From NCBI GenBank assembly GCA_964397295.1, contig CAYNJG010000003.1:21553-85552 (forward strand): DNA of 64,000 bases, in the 5' to 3' direction. The position numbers were made by a program, and so were the translations under genes. The notes under the pieces are model-generated. The model was not told the origin of the DNA. It did not search any database and saw only the letters and a list, made by a program, of their open reading frames with translations. Positions 9,226 to 17,400 of the stretch are shown here, in pieces. This DNA comes from CAYNJG01 sp964397295. GTDB lineage: Bacteria > Planctomycetota > Planctomycetia > Pirellulales > Pirellulaceae. Position 1 is the stretch's first letter. Every line of letters begins with the position of its first letter.

Positions 9226-10485
9226 CTACTTGCATTCACGTTTTACGAATGCGATCGCTTCGGCCCTAGTAGAAACGAAACCGTCCAGCTGAGCGACACG
9301 CAATGCGTTAAGGAGTTTTGCGAATTGTGGCCCAGGCTGCATGCCTTCGGCCATGAGATCGTTTCCGCGCAATAGTACCGGCGGGTCTAGTTCTTCGGCT
9401 GGCTGAGACAGCAACTGTTGGCAATGCTCAATCGCCTCCAAGGATGAACCGTCAACATCTGCCACCGCTCGCATCAGTGACAACGCGTGTTCGATGTCAG
9501 GGTGGATCAGCAACGACTGAAGTTCGGAGTACTTCAATTGTGATGCAAGTTCAAGTTGGCTTCTGTTCGCAGTGACCCAGAGCAAGGAATTTCGTTGTTC
9601 GTTCGAGAGCTTTGTGCGTCGGCAAAGCGCTCCAAGATGCTCGCCACTCAAGGCAGCACCTTCCAATCCAAGCATGGCAGCCATCGCTGGAACGAATCCC
9701 GTGATTGCCGGCGATTTCAGAATACGCAACAACCGCTGCCACCGATCCGGCTCGGATTCTGCGACGTCCGCGAGTGGAGCGATGACTTGGGAAAGCAATC
9801 GAGACTCGCGTAGCAGATACAAGGCACGGCTGCGGTTCGAGTGCTCGATCATCCGTTGAAGTTCCGCCGTGATGCGTTCTTGGCTGACTGCCCCGAGGTG
9901 AGTGGCTTGACTCTGTACTGCCGCCAGCGTGGTCGACGCGATTTCAAAGTCGTAGGTCGCAGCAAAGCGAACAGCGCGCAGCATCCGTAAACGATCTTCT
10001 TCGATTCGTTCCAACGGAGCCCCAATGGCTCGAATAAGTTTCAGTTCAAGATCCGATTGCCCTGAAACGAAATCGATCACCTTGTTTTCCAACGGATCGA
10101 AAAACATGCCGTTGATGGTGAAGTCGCGGCGCGCAGCATCCTCTTCTGCCGTGCTGAACGCGACATCGTTCGGATGCCGGCCGTCGGTGTATTGGCCATC
10201 AGTTCGAAAAGTGGCGACTTCGACTTGCAGTGGTTTCGGCCCCAAAACCGTAATGACCCCAAAGCTAGCGCCGATTGCCAGAGTTCGCCTATGCCCGAAA
10301 ATCTCCCTGACCTCTTCAGGCAATGCACTGGTGGCGACGTCGAAGTCTTTTGGTTCTATGCCCAACAAACGATCGCGTACGCATCCACCTGCGAAATAAC
10401 CCACAAAACCTGCTTTGTGCAGCGTTTCCACCACTTTGGTTGCAAACTGCTCCTCTGTGGAATGTGAGTTGGAAGACTGGATCAT
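9226..10485 (-). CDS. CCA tRNA nucleotidyltransferase / poly(A) polymerase family protein
   Basis: A 419-residue class II nucleotidyltransferase. Visible signatures are GGCVRDRLLG at about 33-42, the metal-binding DFD at 47-49, RRDFTINGM at 119-127, and RIEEDRLRMLRAVRFA at 160-175. These are the head and neck regions that bind metal, choose ATP or CTP and hold the tRNA 3' end. The C-terminal half is helical and divergent, with no HD phosphohydrolase motif visible. Family members either add CCA to tRNA or polyadenylate RNA; the sequence alone does not decide, though CCA (or A-) addition is the more likely role. The divergent prepilin gene lies 317 bases away. Confidence 0.9.
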   Translation of the reverse strand: MIQSSNSHSTEEQFATKVVETLHKAGFVGYFAGGCVRDRLLGIEPKDFDVATSALPEEVREIFGHRRTLAIGASFGVITVLGPKPLQVEVATFRTDGQYTDGRHPNDVAFSTAEEDAARRDFTINGMFFDPLENKVIDFVSGQSDLELKLIRAIGAPLERIEEDRLRMLRAVRFAATYDFEIASTTLAAVQSQATHLGAVSQERITAELQRMIEHSNRSRALYLLRESRLLSQVIAPLADVAESEPDRWQRLLRILKSPAITGFVPAMAAMLGLEGAALSGEHLGALCRRTKLSNEQRNSLLWVTANRSQLELASQLKYSELQSLLIHPDIEHALSLMRAVADVDGSSLEAIEHCQQLLSQPAEELDPPVLLRGNDLMAEGMQPGPQFAKLLNALRVAQLDGFVSTRAEAIAFVKRECK

Positions 10486-10717
10486 CTTGGCAGACTAATG
10501 AAAGTGCTTTTTTCGCAAAAGTACGGCAAGGTTAACGATAGCAATCACAATGTCGAATGTTTCTCAACGAAGTACCGATATAAGAACCATGTCAAGCTTG
10601 TGGTGTTCACCGTTAGGGTGGATTTGATACTAAAATGAGCCTCGCGCTCGCACTGCTTTCAGGGGTGAAGGCTTGACTTTATTCTCGGTGCACATTCCAA
10701 TATGGCATCGATAGGTT

Positions 10718-10734
10718 GTGGACGCTCTGTCCAC
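10718..10734 (+). repeat. Inverted repeat in prepilin leader (first)
   Basis: Arms GTGGAC and GTCCAC are separated by GCTCT and followed by TTTATTTT. As RNA this is a 6-bp hairpin with a 5-base loop and a T-rich tail, like a weak attenuator. It could also be an operator. Confidence 0.45.
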
Positions 10735-10749
10735 TTTATTTTACGCCTT

Positions 10750-10768
10750 AGACGGTACGGTACCGTCT
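10750..10768 (+). repeat. Perfect 19-bp palindrome in prepilin leader (second)
   Basis: Arms AGACGGTAC and GTACCGTCT surround a single G, and GTATTTTTG follows. The near-zero loop favours a dimeric protein operator, while the T-tract also fits an RNA hairpin with attenuator character. It ends 25 bases before the GGAGG ribosome-binding site of the DUF1559 gene. Confidence 0.55.
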
Positions 10769-10802
10769 GTATTTTTGCCTCATATCTTTTTCGGAGGTTT
10801 CT

Positions 10803-11870
10803 ATGACATCTGTTCGTAGAAAAAAGGGTTTTACCCTTGTTGAGCTTCTGGTCGTGATCGCGATTATCGCGATGCTCGTCCTACTGCTTCTTCCAGCTGT
10901 TCAAGCAGCTCGTGAAGCGGCACGTCGAAACAACTGTTCGAACCAAGTTCGTCAGTTGATTCTTGCTATTCTCAATAAAGAGAGTGCAACACAGCGCTTC
11001 CCACTTGCTCTTTCGGGCAACGCGGGACCTGACTGGGACGGTCCAGCACAGTTGATTAACAACAGTGCACCGACTGCTGGTGACGAAGAAGACGGTTACA
11101 GCTTCCTTGTTCCAATCTTGGCTTACATGGAAGAAACTGCTCTGTCTGATTCGCTAACGGCCGCTTCGCAGCAGTTCAAACTGCCTGTTAACAGCCGTGA
11201 GATTGTTGAGCCTGCAGGTTCAACGAACTACATCCTTGAGCGTCCAGTTGAGTTGGTAATTTGCCCAAGTTACCCTGGCGAGAACATTGACCAAGGTCGT
11301 TATCGACCTTTGCGTTCGATGCAAGTCTCGAACTACGTAGCTCTCGTATCTGGTTGTGCACGCCGATCGCGTGGCGACTTGGAAGATCTTGGTACCACGA
11401 CTGGTGGTATGATCGTAACAAAGCGTGCGTCACCTAAAGGTTTGAGGATGGGTGATTGTAAAGATGGTACTTCGAAGACCACCGCAGTCTGTGAAAGCCG
11501 TTCGGAAGAGCGTGCTGCATGGTACTCAGGTGTTAGTACCTCGACTACTGGTTTTCCACCTGATCTTGTATCGTGCCGTGATATCGAGCGAAACGATAAC
11601 AATGACGGATATCCTGAGCCACCAGCTGACAGCCCAATCGGTCTGAATTTTGGTCGTCAAAATAGCGCCCCGAACGACAGCCAAGATGTTCAGTTCTGGG
11701 AAAGCCGTGACAAGGACTTCGGTCCTAGCTCCGCTCACGCTGGTGACGTAGTTATGCACGGTTTTGTTGACGGACACGTCAAGCCATTGAACGCGGGTAT
11801 CGGCGGTAAGGTTTACTTCCGTCTCATCACGCGTGCCGGTGGCGAGCCTAACGACGGCGCTTTGAACTAA
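10803..11870 (+). CDS. DUF1559 prepilin-like protein (highly expressed type)
   Basis: A 355-residue protein with a type IV prepilin leader: basic MTSVRRKKGF followed by TLVELLVVIAIIAMLVLLLLP. Prepilin peptidase would cleave between G and F-T-L-V-E, and the helix would embed in the membrane or a pseudopilus. The DUF1559 (SBP_bac_10) body follows, ending with the family's typical HVDGHVKPLNAG-like C-terminus (VMHGFVDGHVKPLN). It has a strong ribosome-binding site, a codon choice rich in CGT and GGT unlike its neighbours, and a strong terminator. Together these suggest high expression. Such proteins are hugely expanded in planctomycetes; their role is poorly known. It appears monocistronic. Confidence 0.95.
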   Translation: MTSVRRKKGFTLVELLVVIAIIAMLVLLLLPAVQAAREAARRNNCSNQVRQLILAILNKESATQRFPLALSGNAGPDWDGPAQLINNSAPTAGDEEDGYSFLVPILAYMEETALSDSLTAASQQFKLPVNSREIVEPAGSTNYILERPVELVICPSYPGENIDQGRYRPLRSMQVSNYVALVSGCARRSRGDLEDLGTTTGGMIVTKRASPKGLRMGDCKDGTSKTTAVCESRSEERAAWYSGVSTSTTGFPPDLVSCRDIERNDNNDGYPEPPADSPIGLNFGRQNSAPNDSQDVQFWESRDKDFGPSSAHAGDVVMHGFVDGHVKPLNAGIGGKVYFRLITRAGGEPNDGALN

Positions 11871-11898
11871 CTAAGCTGACCGTTTAGAGATCATTTCG

Positions 11899-11938
11899 AA
11901 CGCTGCTACTGTCATTCAGTAGCAGCGTTTTTTATTTG
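11899..11938 (+). terminator. Strong intrinsic terminator after DUF1559 gene
   Basis: A perfect 13-bp stem (AACGCTGCTACTG at 11899-11911 with CAGTAGCAGCGTT at 11917-11929), a 5-base loop and a T-tract ending in TTTTTATTT. It starts 29 bases after the prepilin stop codon, so it should end that transcript cleanly. Confidence 0.95.
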
Positions 11939-11964
11939 ATTGCAACTCCACGCACGATCTGAAT

Positions 11965-12300
11965 ATGACAGACCTACCTATCGAGATTTCCGTTGACGAT
12001 ACTCAGCAGCTAGTTGAATCTGACTCAGCAGTGCTACTTTTGGATTGTCGCAATCCGGATGAATTCAAGTTCGTGCATCTTCCGAACGCTACACTCATTC
12101 CAATGGACGAAATAACAACACGTAGCGAAGAATTGACCAAATCTGAGGCAGATCGAATCGTAGTTTATTGCCATATGGGAGTCCGTAGTCGAATGGTCAC
12201 CCAGTGGCTGCGTGAAAACGGATTTCCGGCGGCGCAAAGTATGGCAGGCGGAATTGACGCTTGGTCGGTGCAGATCGATACCACGTTGCCTCGCTATTAG
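11965..12300 (+). CDS. Rhodanese-like single-domain protein
   Basis: A 111-residue cytoplasmic rhodanese fold. The family entry strand VLLLDCRNPDEF (residues 23-34) and the active-site loop CHMGVR with Cys69 are intact; WLRENGF and AGGIDAW follow as in the family. It probably carries sulfur as a persulfide or acts in redox or sulfur transfer. The six-residue loop matches sulfurtransferases rather than Cdc25-like phosphatases. It begins 27 bases after the terminator hairpin of the prepilin gene, so it needs its own promoter in that short gap or in the terminator region. Confidence 0.9.
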   Translation: MTDLPIEISVDDTQQLVESDSAVLLLDCRNPDEFKFVHLPNATLIPMDEITTRSEELTKSEADRIVVYCHMGVRSRMVTQWLRENGFPAAQSMAGGIDAWSVQIDTTLPRY

Positions 12301-12383
12301 GCCCGCTCTTCTTCTAGGTAAACTGCGTTGACGGGCGGTGATTGGTATACTCTGGACGCCGGATAGCCCACGGAGTTAACACC

Positions 12384-13736
12384 ATGTCGCGAAAGATGTC
12401 TTGTATCACCCTCCTTTTGTTTGCGCTATGCGTTGGTTCTGTCTCGGCGCAGCCGCCGGCAACGCTGGAAGTAGAACTGAAGGAAAAAATCAAAGAGTCG
12501 TCCGACGACGATTCTGAAATCGCTACCAAGCGCGAACGTGAAGAGTACTACGAGTTGTTGCTTGTGCTTGCGGACACGATTGACCAAATCGATCGCAACT
12601 ACTACGAAAAAGTCAGCCGAAGAGAGCTCGTAGAAGCGGCAATTGATGGTGCGATGAAAAAGTTGGACGCTTATTCCGACTATATAGCGCCCGATGAATT
12701 GGAAGAATTCAAAGTCGAAGTCGAGAACGAATTCGGGGGGCTTGGAATTCAGATTTCCAATCAAACGGGGCAGCTCCGAGTGATCAGCCCGCTTGTTGGT
12801 ACACCCGCCTACAAGGCTGGGATACAAGCCGGCGATCTTATTCTGAAAATCGGCGACACACCGACAAAAGGGCTTTCCATCAGCGACGCTGTGAAGCTCA
12901 TGAAGGGGCGTGCTGGCTCCGATATTTCGTTAACGGTATTCCATCCGTCTAACAATACTGAAGAGTCACTGACGCTGATGCGAGAAGTCATCAAGGTCGA
13001 AACCGTACTTGGTGATCGTCGTGGTGACGACGATAAGTGGAACTTCATGTATGACGAAGAGCAGAAAATTGGCTACGTCCGAATCACTACTTTCGGTCGT
13101 GATACCGCTCAAGGACTGTCTGAAGTAATGAAGGATCTCAAGGATAGAGACTTGAAAGGGTTCATTCTCGACTTGCGAAACAATCCTGGCGGATTGCTCA
13201 GATCTGCGGTTGAAGTTGCCGATCTTTTTCTCGAGTCAGGCACGATCGTCACCATGGAAGGTCGAAATGTCGAACGACAGCAATGGGACGCAATAAAAGC
13301 TGACACCTTTTCGGGCTTTCCAATGGTCGTCCTCGTCAATCAGTACAGCGCGAGTGCCAGTGAAATCGTCTCTGCTGCATTACAAGATCACGAGCGAGCG
13401 GTCATTATTGGTCAGCAAACGTTTGGCAAGGCGAGCGTGCAGAACGTTGTGGAATTGGAAGATGGAAAGAGTGCCATAAAAATCACAACGGGCAGTTACA
13501 CTCGACCGAGCGGCAAACCGATCCATCGATTTCCTGATGCGACGGAATGGGGCGTGAAGCCTGATGCCAATTTCGAAGTTCCGCTGTCCAACTATGAGTT
13601 TAGTCGGTTGAATAGGATTCGTCGTCAAAGAGACGTTGTTGCAAAGCAGAAGGAAGAAGAATCAACTGCGCGTTTCGATCCCCAGTTACGCAAAGCGTTG
13701 GATCATCTTCAGCAGCAAATCACACAGAATCGGTAA
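12384..13736 (+). CDS. S41 family C-terminal processing peptidase (CtpA-like), secreted
   Basis: A 450-residue protease. The signal peptide (MSRKMSCITLLLFALCVGSVSAQ) supports the ATG at 12384, with GGAG at 12372-12375. A PDZ domain lies at about 115-200 (FGGLGIQI, GIQAGDLILKIGD). The S41 domain has LDLRNNPGG (262-270), catalytic Ser324 in NQYSASASE and Lys349 in QTFGKASVQ, exactly 25 residues apart as in E. coli Prc. It would cleave C-termini of exported proteins in the periplasm. The acidic helix just after the signal peptide and the short C-terminal basic helix (QLRKALDHLQQQ) fit CtpA-type enzymes. The neighbouring genes are unrelated. Confidence 0.93.
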   Translation: MSRKMSCITLLLFALCVGSVSAQPPATLEVELKEKIKESSDDDSEIATKREREEYYELLLVLADTIDQIDRNYYEKVSRRELVEAAIDGAMKKLDAYSDYIAPDELEEFKVEVENEFGGLGIQISNQTGQLRVISPLVGTPAYKAGIQAGDLILKIGDTPTKGLSISDAVKLMKGRAGSDISLTVFHPSNNTEESLTLMREVIKVETVLGDRRGDDDKWNFMYDEEQKIGYVRITTFGRDTAQGLSEVMKDLKDRDLKGFILDLRNNPGGLLRSAVEVADLFLESGTIVTMEGRNVERQQWDAIKADTFSGFPMVVLVNQYSASASEIVSAALQDHERAVIIGQQTFGKASVQNVVELEDGKSAIKITTGSYTRPSGKPIHRFPDATEWGVKPDANFEVPLSNYEFSRLNRIRRQRDVVAKQKEEESTARFDPQLRKALDHLQQQITQNR

Positions 13737-13907
13737 ATAGGGGGACGAAGAAGTGTTTCTTCGATCAGATCCGCGACGTGAAGTTGTGGTTGGATTGACA
13801 ATCCCTTGGCATGGCTTAGCATTTTTAAGTGGTTTTGGACAAGAACCGTGTGTCGAGCTGCGAATAAGTAATGTATTGCTCGTTTTGTTAATGTTAGCGA
13901 GGTTGTG

Positions 13908-14726
13908 ATGTTTCGAGCCGTTGGTCGATATTTTCGAGCCCTTGGATACCTATTTACTGGTCGCATAGATGAAGCTCGTCGGGCGGTAAGCACTGACCCA
14001 GCGGTCGTTCAAGCTACGTTCGACAATATCATTCAAGAGAAAAAGAAACGACTGTCTCAGTATAAGGAAGCGGTCGGCGCGATGATCGCGCAAGAGGAAA
14101 AGAAGAAGTCAGCGTTGAAACGCATTACGGGCGAAGTTGAAAAACTGACAAAGCTTCGTGATGGTGCGGCAGCCATGGCTCGCAAGTTGGTTGAAAAACA
14201 CAACGGCGATTCTGAATCGGTTCGCAATGATCCGGAATACATCAAATGCCAATCGGCATTCAAGGACTTCAACTCTTCTTTGAAGGAAAAAGAAGAGCAT
14301 GCGGTTGGCCTTGAAGAAGACATTCGCGGGTTCGAATCGAATATCGCGGGGCATAAAACGCAGTTGCAAGGCCTGCTTCGTGAAATCGAGAAACTCAAGT
14401 CAGAGAAACACGAAACGGTTGCCGAGCTTCTTACCGCGAAAGAAGAAAAAGAAATCGCCGATATGATCTCTGGCATCAGTCAGGATCGAACCAACGAAGA
14501 ATTGCAAGAGCTTCGTGAGATTCGCGATACGGCAAAAGCCACAGCTCGAATCTCTCGTGAGGTTGCCGGCATTGATGCGCAGAAGTCTGAACAAGAGTTC
14601 ATGGAATATGCTGCACAGTCGACATCCGATTCGGAGTTCGATGCTCTGATCGGACTCACCAAGGAATCGGAAACGCCGGATGCTGAAGAAGAGTCATCTC
14701 AGCGAACGCAAATCCCTGAAGGCTAA
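13908..14726 (+). CDS. PspA/IM30-like coiled-coil protein
   Basis: A 272-residue, almost wholly helical protein. It starts MFRAVGRYFRALGYLFTGRI, an amphipathic membrane-touching helix, then long coiled coils (residues about 40-190, e.g. EKKKRLSQYKEAV, LEEDIRGFES, LLREIEKLKSEK). This matches the PspA/Vipp1 (ESCRT-III-like) pattern of membrane-stress proteins. I chose ATG 13908 with GCGAGG at 13897-13902 over the GTG just before it. The C-terminus is acidic. No PspF, PspB or PspC gene is near, as in most non-proteobacterial versions. A strong terminator follows. Confidence 0.85.
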   Translation: MFRAVGRYFRALGYLFTGRIDEARRAVSTDPAVVQATFDNIIQEKKKRLSQYKEAVGAMIAQEEKKKSALKRITGEVEKLTKLRDGAAAMARKLVEKHNGDSESVRNDPEYIKCQSAFKDFNSSLKEKEEHAVGLEEDIRGFESNIAGHKTQLQGLLREIEKLKSEKHETVAELLTAKEEKEIADMISGISQDRTNEELQELREIRDTAKATARISREVAGIDAQKSEQEFMEYAAQSTSDSEFDALIGLTKESETPDAEEESSQRTQIPEG

Positions 14727-14756
14727 CAATCGTCATTCGATCTTGAAACCAAACGG

Positions 14757-14787
14757 AGGCGTAGGATCTGATTCCTACGCCTTTTTT
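14757..14787 (+). terminator. Intrinsic terminator after the PspA-like gene, close to next start
   Basis: A stem of about 10 bp (AGGCGTAGGA with TCCTACGCCT), loop TCTGAT, then six T. It starts 30 bases after the PspA-like stop and its T-tract ends only 15 bases before the start codon of the next gene, so it also sits in that gene's leader. Confidence 0.9.
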
Positions 14788-14802
14788 CATTCTGAAATCG
14801 AT

Positions 14803-15690
14803 ATGCAGTTTTTGTCTTGGAAACTACTCACCGCCGTTTTCATTGCGTCGACCAGTTGTGTATCGGTCTTCGCGCAGCAACGGCTGGATATTCGTGACGT
14901 TAAACCAGATCTCACGATTCCCAACCTGACAGAAGGAAAACCAACTGCGGGTTGTCGAGTTAAGTGTTTTCCAAAGTTCGAAAATCAAGAACTCTATCAC
15001 GTCCTCTATTTGCCAACGGATTGGAAACGCGGGGGTAAGTACCCTGTTGTGGTCGAGTGGGCGGGCAACGGTAATTACAAAAATCGATTCGGTGATGTTA
15101 GCAACGGTACGCCCGAAGGAAGCAAGTTGGGCTACGGGCTTACATCTGGTGCGGGTTGTATTTGGTTGTGCCTCCCGTATCTCAATAACAATGGAACGCA
15201 AAACGTAACGCAATGGTGGGGCGACGCACCGACGTTTGATCCGCAACCGACGGTCGAATACGCGAAGAATACTATCGCGTCGGTTTGCAAAGAGTTCGGT
15301 GGCGATCTGACGCGAATCGTGTTGACGGGGTTCTCGCGCGGAGCAATCGCATGTAACTATCTTGGCCTTTATGATGATGACATTGCCACGACGTGGGCAG
15401 GTTTCGTTTGTTACAGTCACTACGACGGAGTGCAGCAGTGGCCGTTTCCAAAATCGGACTCAGCAGCCGCACTTGCGCGTTTGAAAAGACTTGGCGCTAG
15501 ACCGCAATTCATCTGTGCCGAAAACTCTCTGGCTAGGACGAAAGCGTATTTGCGGCAGACGGGTATCGACGGCCACTGGACCTTCGCATCGACTGGCTTT
15601 CGAAACCACAGTGATGCTTGGATACTCCGGCCTAGTGCTTGCCGTGACGAATTGAGAGCTTGGTTTGACACCTTTGGTCCCAGTCGATAG
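14803..15690 (+). CDS. Secreted alpha/beta-hydrolase (esterase-like)
   Basis: A 295-residue protein with a signal peptide (MQFLSWKLLTAVFIASTSCVSVFAQ), which supports ATG 14803 over the longer open frame. The hydrolase core shows an oxyanion-region strand (KYPVVVEWAGNGNYKN) and the nucleophile elbow GFSRGAIACNY (Ser in G-F-S-R-G). A late His in the C-terminal part (FRNHSDAW) is a candidate for the triad. Likely a secreted esterase acting on a polymer or sugar ester; the substrate is not evident. There is no good ribosome-binding site, and the upstream terminator leaves almost no room for a separate promoter. Confidence 0.8.
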   Translation: MQFLSWKLLTAVFIASTSCVSVFAQQRLDIRDVKPDLTIPNLTEGKPTAGCRVKCFPKFENQELYHVLYLPTDWKRGGKYPVVVEWAGNGNYKNRFGDVSNGTPEGSKLGYGLTSGAGCIWLCLPYLNNNGTQNVTQWWGDAPTFDPQPTVEYAKNTIASVCKEFGGDLTRIVLTGFSRGAIACNYLGLYDDDIATTWAGFVCYSHYDGVQQWPFPKSDSAAALARLKRLGARPQFICAENSLARTKAYLRQTGIDGHWTFASTGFRNHSDAWILRPSACRDELRAWFDTFGPSR

Positions 15691-15928
15691 ATACCGCTAA
15701 CGCCTATGCTTTGTTGGCAGAATAGGACACTTTGCGAACGCGTGTTGCTTGTTTGCGACCAAGTGTCTTCTCTCCTCTCGCCCCAAAAAAGTGGTACGAA
15801 GCGTTTGGGCATCACCTGGCTTGTGTATCCAGCAAAGCTTGCTGTTTAAGGTGGACACTGCTCAGAGAAAGCTACTTTTTATTGTGCCAATGACTGAACC
15901 GATCAGTCTCGGCGTGCGGAGTAGCAAC

Positions 15929-17290
15929 ATGAGCAAAAAACTAATTCCTCGAAAACGGGTTTCCGTCGTGTCTTTGGTAGATAGCCGGTCTAACCCGATT
16001 GAACTTTTAGAATCCCGAACGGTGCTGAGTGGAACAGCCATCGTTCAACCTTTCTCACAAGTCGATTACTTTGGTGATAGCAGAGACTGGGCGCTGAATG
16101 CAGTGAATGCGCCTGAGGTTTGGGCCGAAGGTTACACCGGTTCCGATATCTTGGTCGCCGTTCTGGACTCGGGAATCGACCTTCATCATTCTGAACTCGT
16201 TGACAGTATCTGGACCAACGATGGCGAAATCGCGGGCAATGGCCTCGACGACGACGGCAATGGTTATATTGATGACGTTCATGGATGGGACTTCGTGCAA
16301 GATGACGCAAGTCCCGATGATGTGGCTGGCCATGGAACAACTGTGGCAGGCGTGATTACGGCAGAGAGAAACACAACCGGATCGACGGGTGTTGCCTACG
16401 ATGCACAGATCCTTGCTGTCCGCATATTGGATGGCGAAGGACAAGGAACGCAGATCGATATCGCGTCTGGCATTCGCTACGCGGTGGATGCTGGTGCCGA
16501 CATCATCAACCTTAGCCTCGGCGGAGCAACTGGATCCGTGCGAGTTCAGCGTGCCATTGAGTACGCTGCAGAAAACGATGTTTTCATTGTTGCCGCGTCC
16601 GGCAACGCTTCTCGTAGTGTGCCAGACTATCCGGCACAGTACAGTCGTAGCTATTCCAACGTGATCTCTGTTGGTGCCTATAGTAACCAGGAATCCATCG
16701 CTAGTTTCAGTAACCTGGTTGGCTCGTCGTCCAGCGTTCAGGTGGACGCTCCAGGAGTCAGCGTCTACAGCACAAGCCTCGGTGGCGGATTCCGATTCGC
16801 GAGTGGAACGAGCTTCGCAGCTCCGATTGTCAGTGGTATCGCCGCGTTAGCGCTCTCGGCGAATCCTGATCTGACTTCGGTCGAACTTCGCCAGCAACTC
16901 GTTGATGGATCGCCATCAACGGTCGCGGGTTCCGATTCGCTGGGCGCAGTAGATGCGGCTTTCGTTGTTTCCGGTGTGGCACCACCTGCTGCCGCCGCGC
17001 CCGTTTTACTAGACGGTGATGTGGATGGAGACGGGCTGGTCGGTTTCCTCGATTTTCTACTGGTATCGCGCAACTTTGGCCAAGAAGTCGACAGCATCAG
17101 CCAAGGAGATGCCAATGGCGACGGCAGAGTTGAATTCAATGACTTTTTGATTCTGTCTAGGAACTATGGAGCCGTTGCTGCTGCATCTGCATCTGTCGAG
17201 GTCAGCGCATCCTCATCAGATATTGTCGACGAAGTACTGACCGCCGAAAGTGATTTTACCAATGAAAGTTTGATCGATGAGTTGATCTAA
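15929..17290 (+). CDS. Secreted subtilisin-like serine protease with dockerin-like C-terminus
   Basis: A 453-residue S8 protease from ATG 15929 (GGAG at 15918-15921). The N-terminus carries IELLESRTVLSG, a LEPR-like planctomycete export motif. The catalytic triad is clear: Asp in VAVLDSGIDLHH (about residue 80), His in GHGTTVAGVI (about 135), Ser in GTSFAAPIVSG (about 295). A Pro/Ala linker leads to two EF-hand-like dockerin repeats (DGDVDGDGLVGFLDFLLVSR and GDANGDGRVEFNDFLILSRN). A short Ser/Ala and acidic tail ends it. It would be a surface or extracellular protease that can dock via Ca-bound repeats. An upstream-extended frame exists but looks non-coding. Confidence 0.9.
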   Translation: MSKKLIPRKRVSVVSLVDSRSNPIELLESRTVLSGTAIVQPFSQVDYFGDSRDWALNAVNAPEVWAEGYTGSDILVAVLDSGIDLHHSELVDSIWTNDGEIAGNGLDDDGNGYIDDVHGWDFVQDDASPDDVAGHGTTVAGVITAERNTTGSTGVAYDAQILAVRILDGEGQGTQIDIASGIRYAVDAGADIINLSLGGATGSVRVQRAIEYAAENDVFIVAASGNASRSVPDYPAQYSRSYSNVISVGAYSNQESIASFSNLVGSSSSVQVDAPGVSVYSTSLGGGFRFASGTSFAAPIVSGIAALALSANPDLTSVELRQQLVDGSPSTVAGSDSLGAVDAAFVVSGVAPPAAAAPVLLDGDVDGDGLVGFLDFLLVSRNFGQEVDSISQGDANGDGRVEFNDFLILSRNYGAVAAASASVEVSASSSDIVDEVLTAESDFTNESLIDELI

Positions 17291-17320
17291 CTCAGAGGTT
17301 AGTCGAGAATCTTCGTCATC

Positions 17321-17337
17321 GAGTGTGTTGCACACTC
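17321..17337. repeat. Short perfect inverted repeat before the AAA ATPase gene
   Basis: GAGTGTG and CACACTC around TTG, 7 bp per arm, 30 bases after the subtilase stop and about 64 bases before the ATPase start. No T-tract follows, so it may be an operator or a weak stem-loop rather than a terminator. Confidence 0.35.
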
Positions 17338-17400
17338 TCCAGACACAAGGAAACCGCCCCGGCACGACGTCGGCGCAGGATGAGGACGAAGGCCAAATTC

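Larger units (their letters stand above)
10486..10802. other. Intergenic region and long leader of the first DUF1559 gene
   Basis: About 317 bases between divergent genes. The left half should hold the nucleotidyltransferase promoter. Towards the prepilin gene lie a weak -35/-10 pair (TTGACT at 10673, CAATAT near 10698, spacing about 19) and two inverted repeats listed separately. A strong ribosome-binding site, GGAGG at 10793-10797, lies 5 bases before the ATG. The promoter call is weak because the spacing is long and only three -10 positions match. Confidence 0.4.

Noticed and set aside
14824..15420. 198-residue minus-strand open frame opposite the hydrolase
   Set aside because: The plus frame has a signal peptide and a nucleophile elbow; this frame has none.
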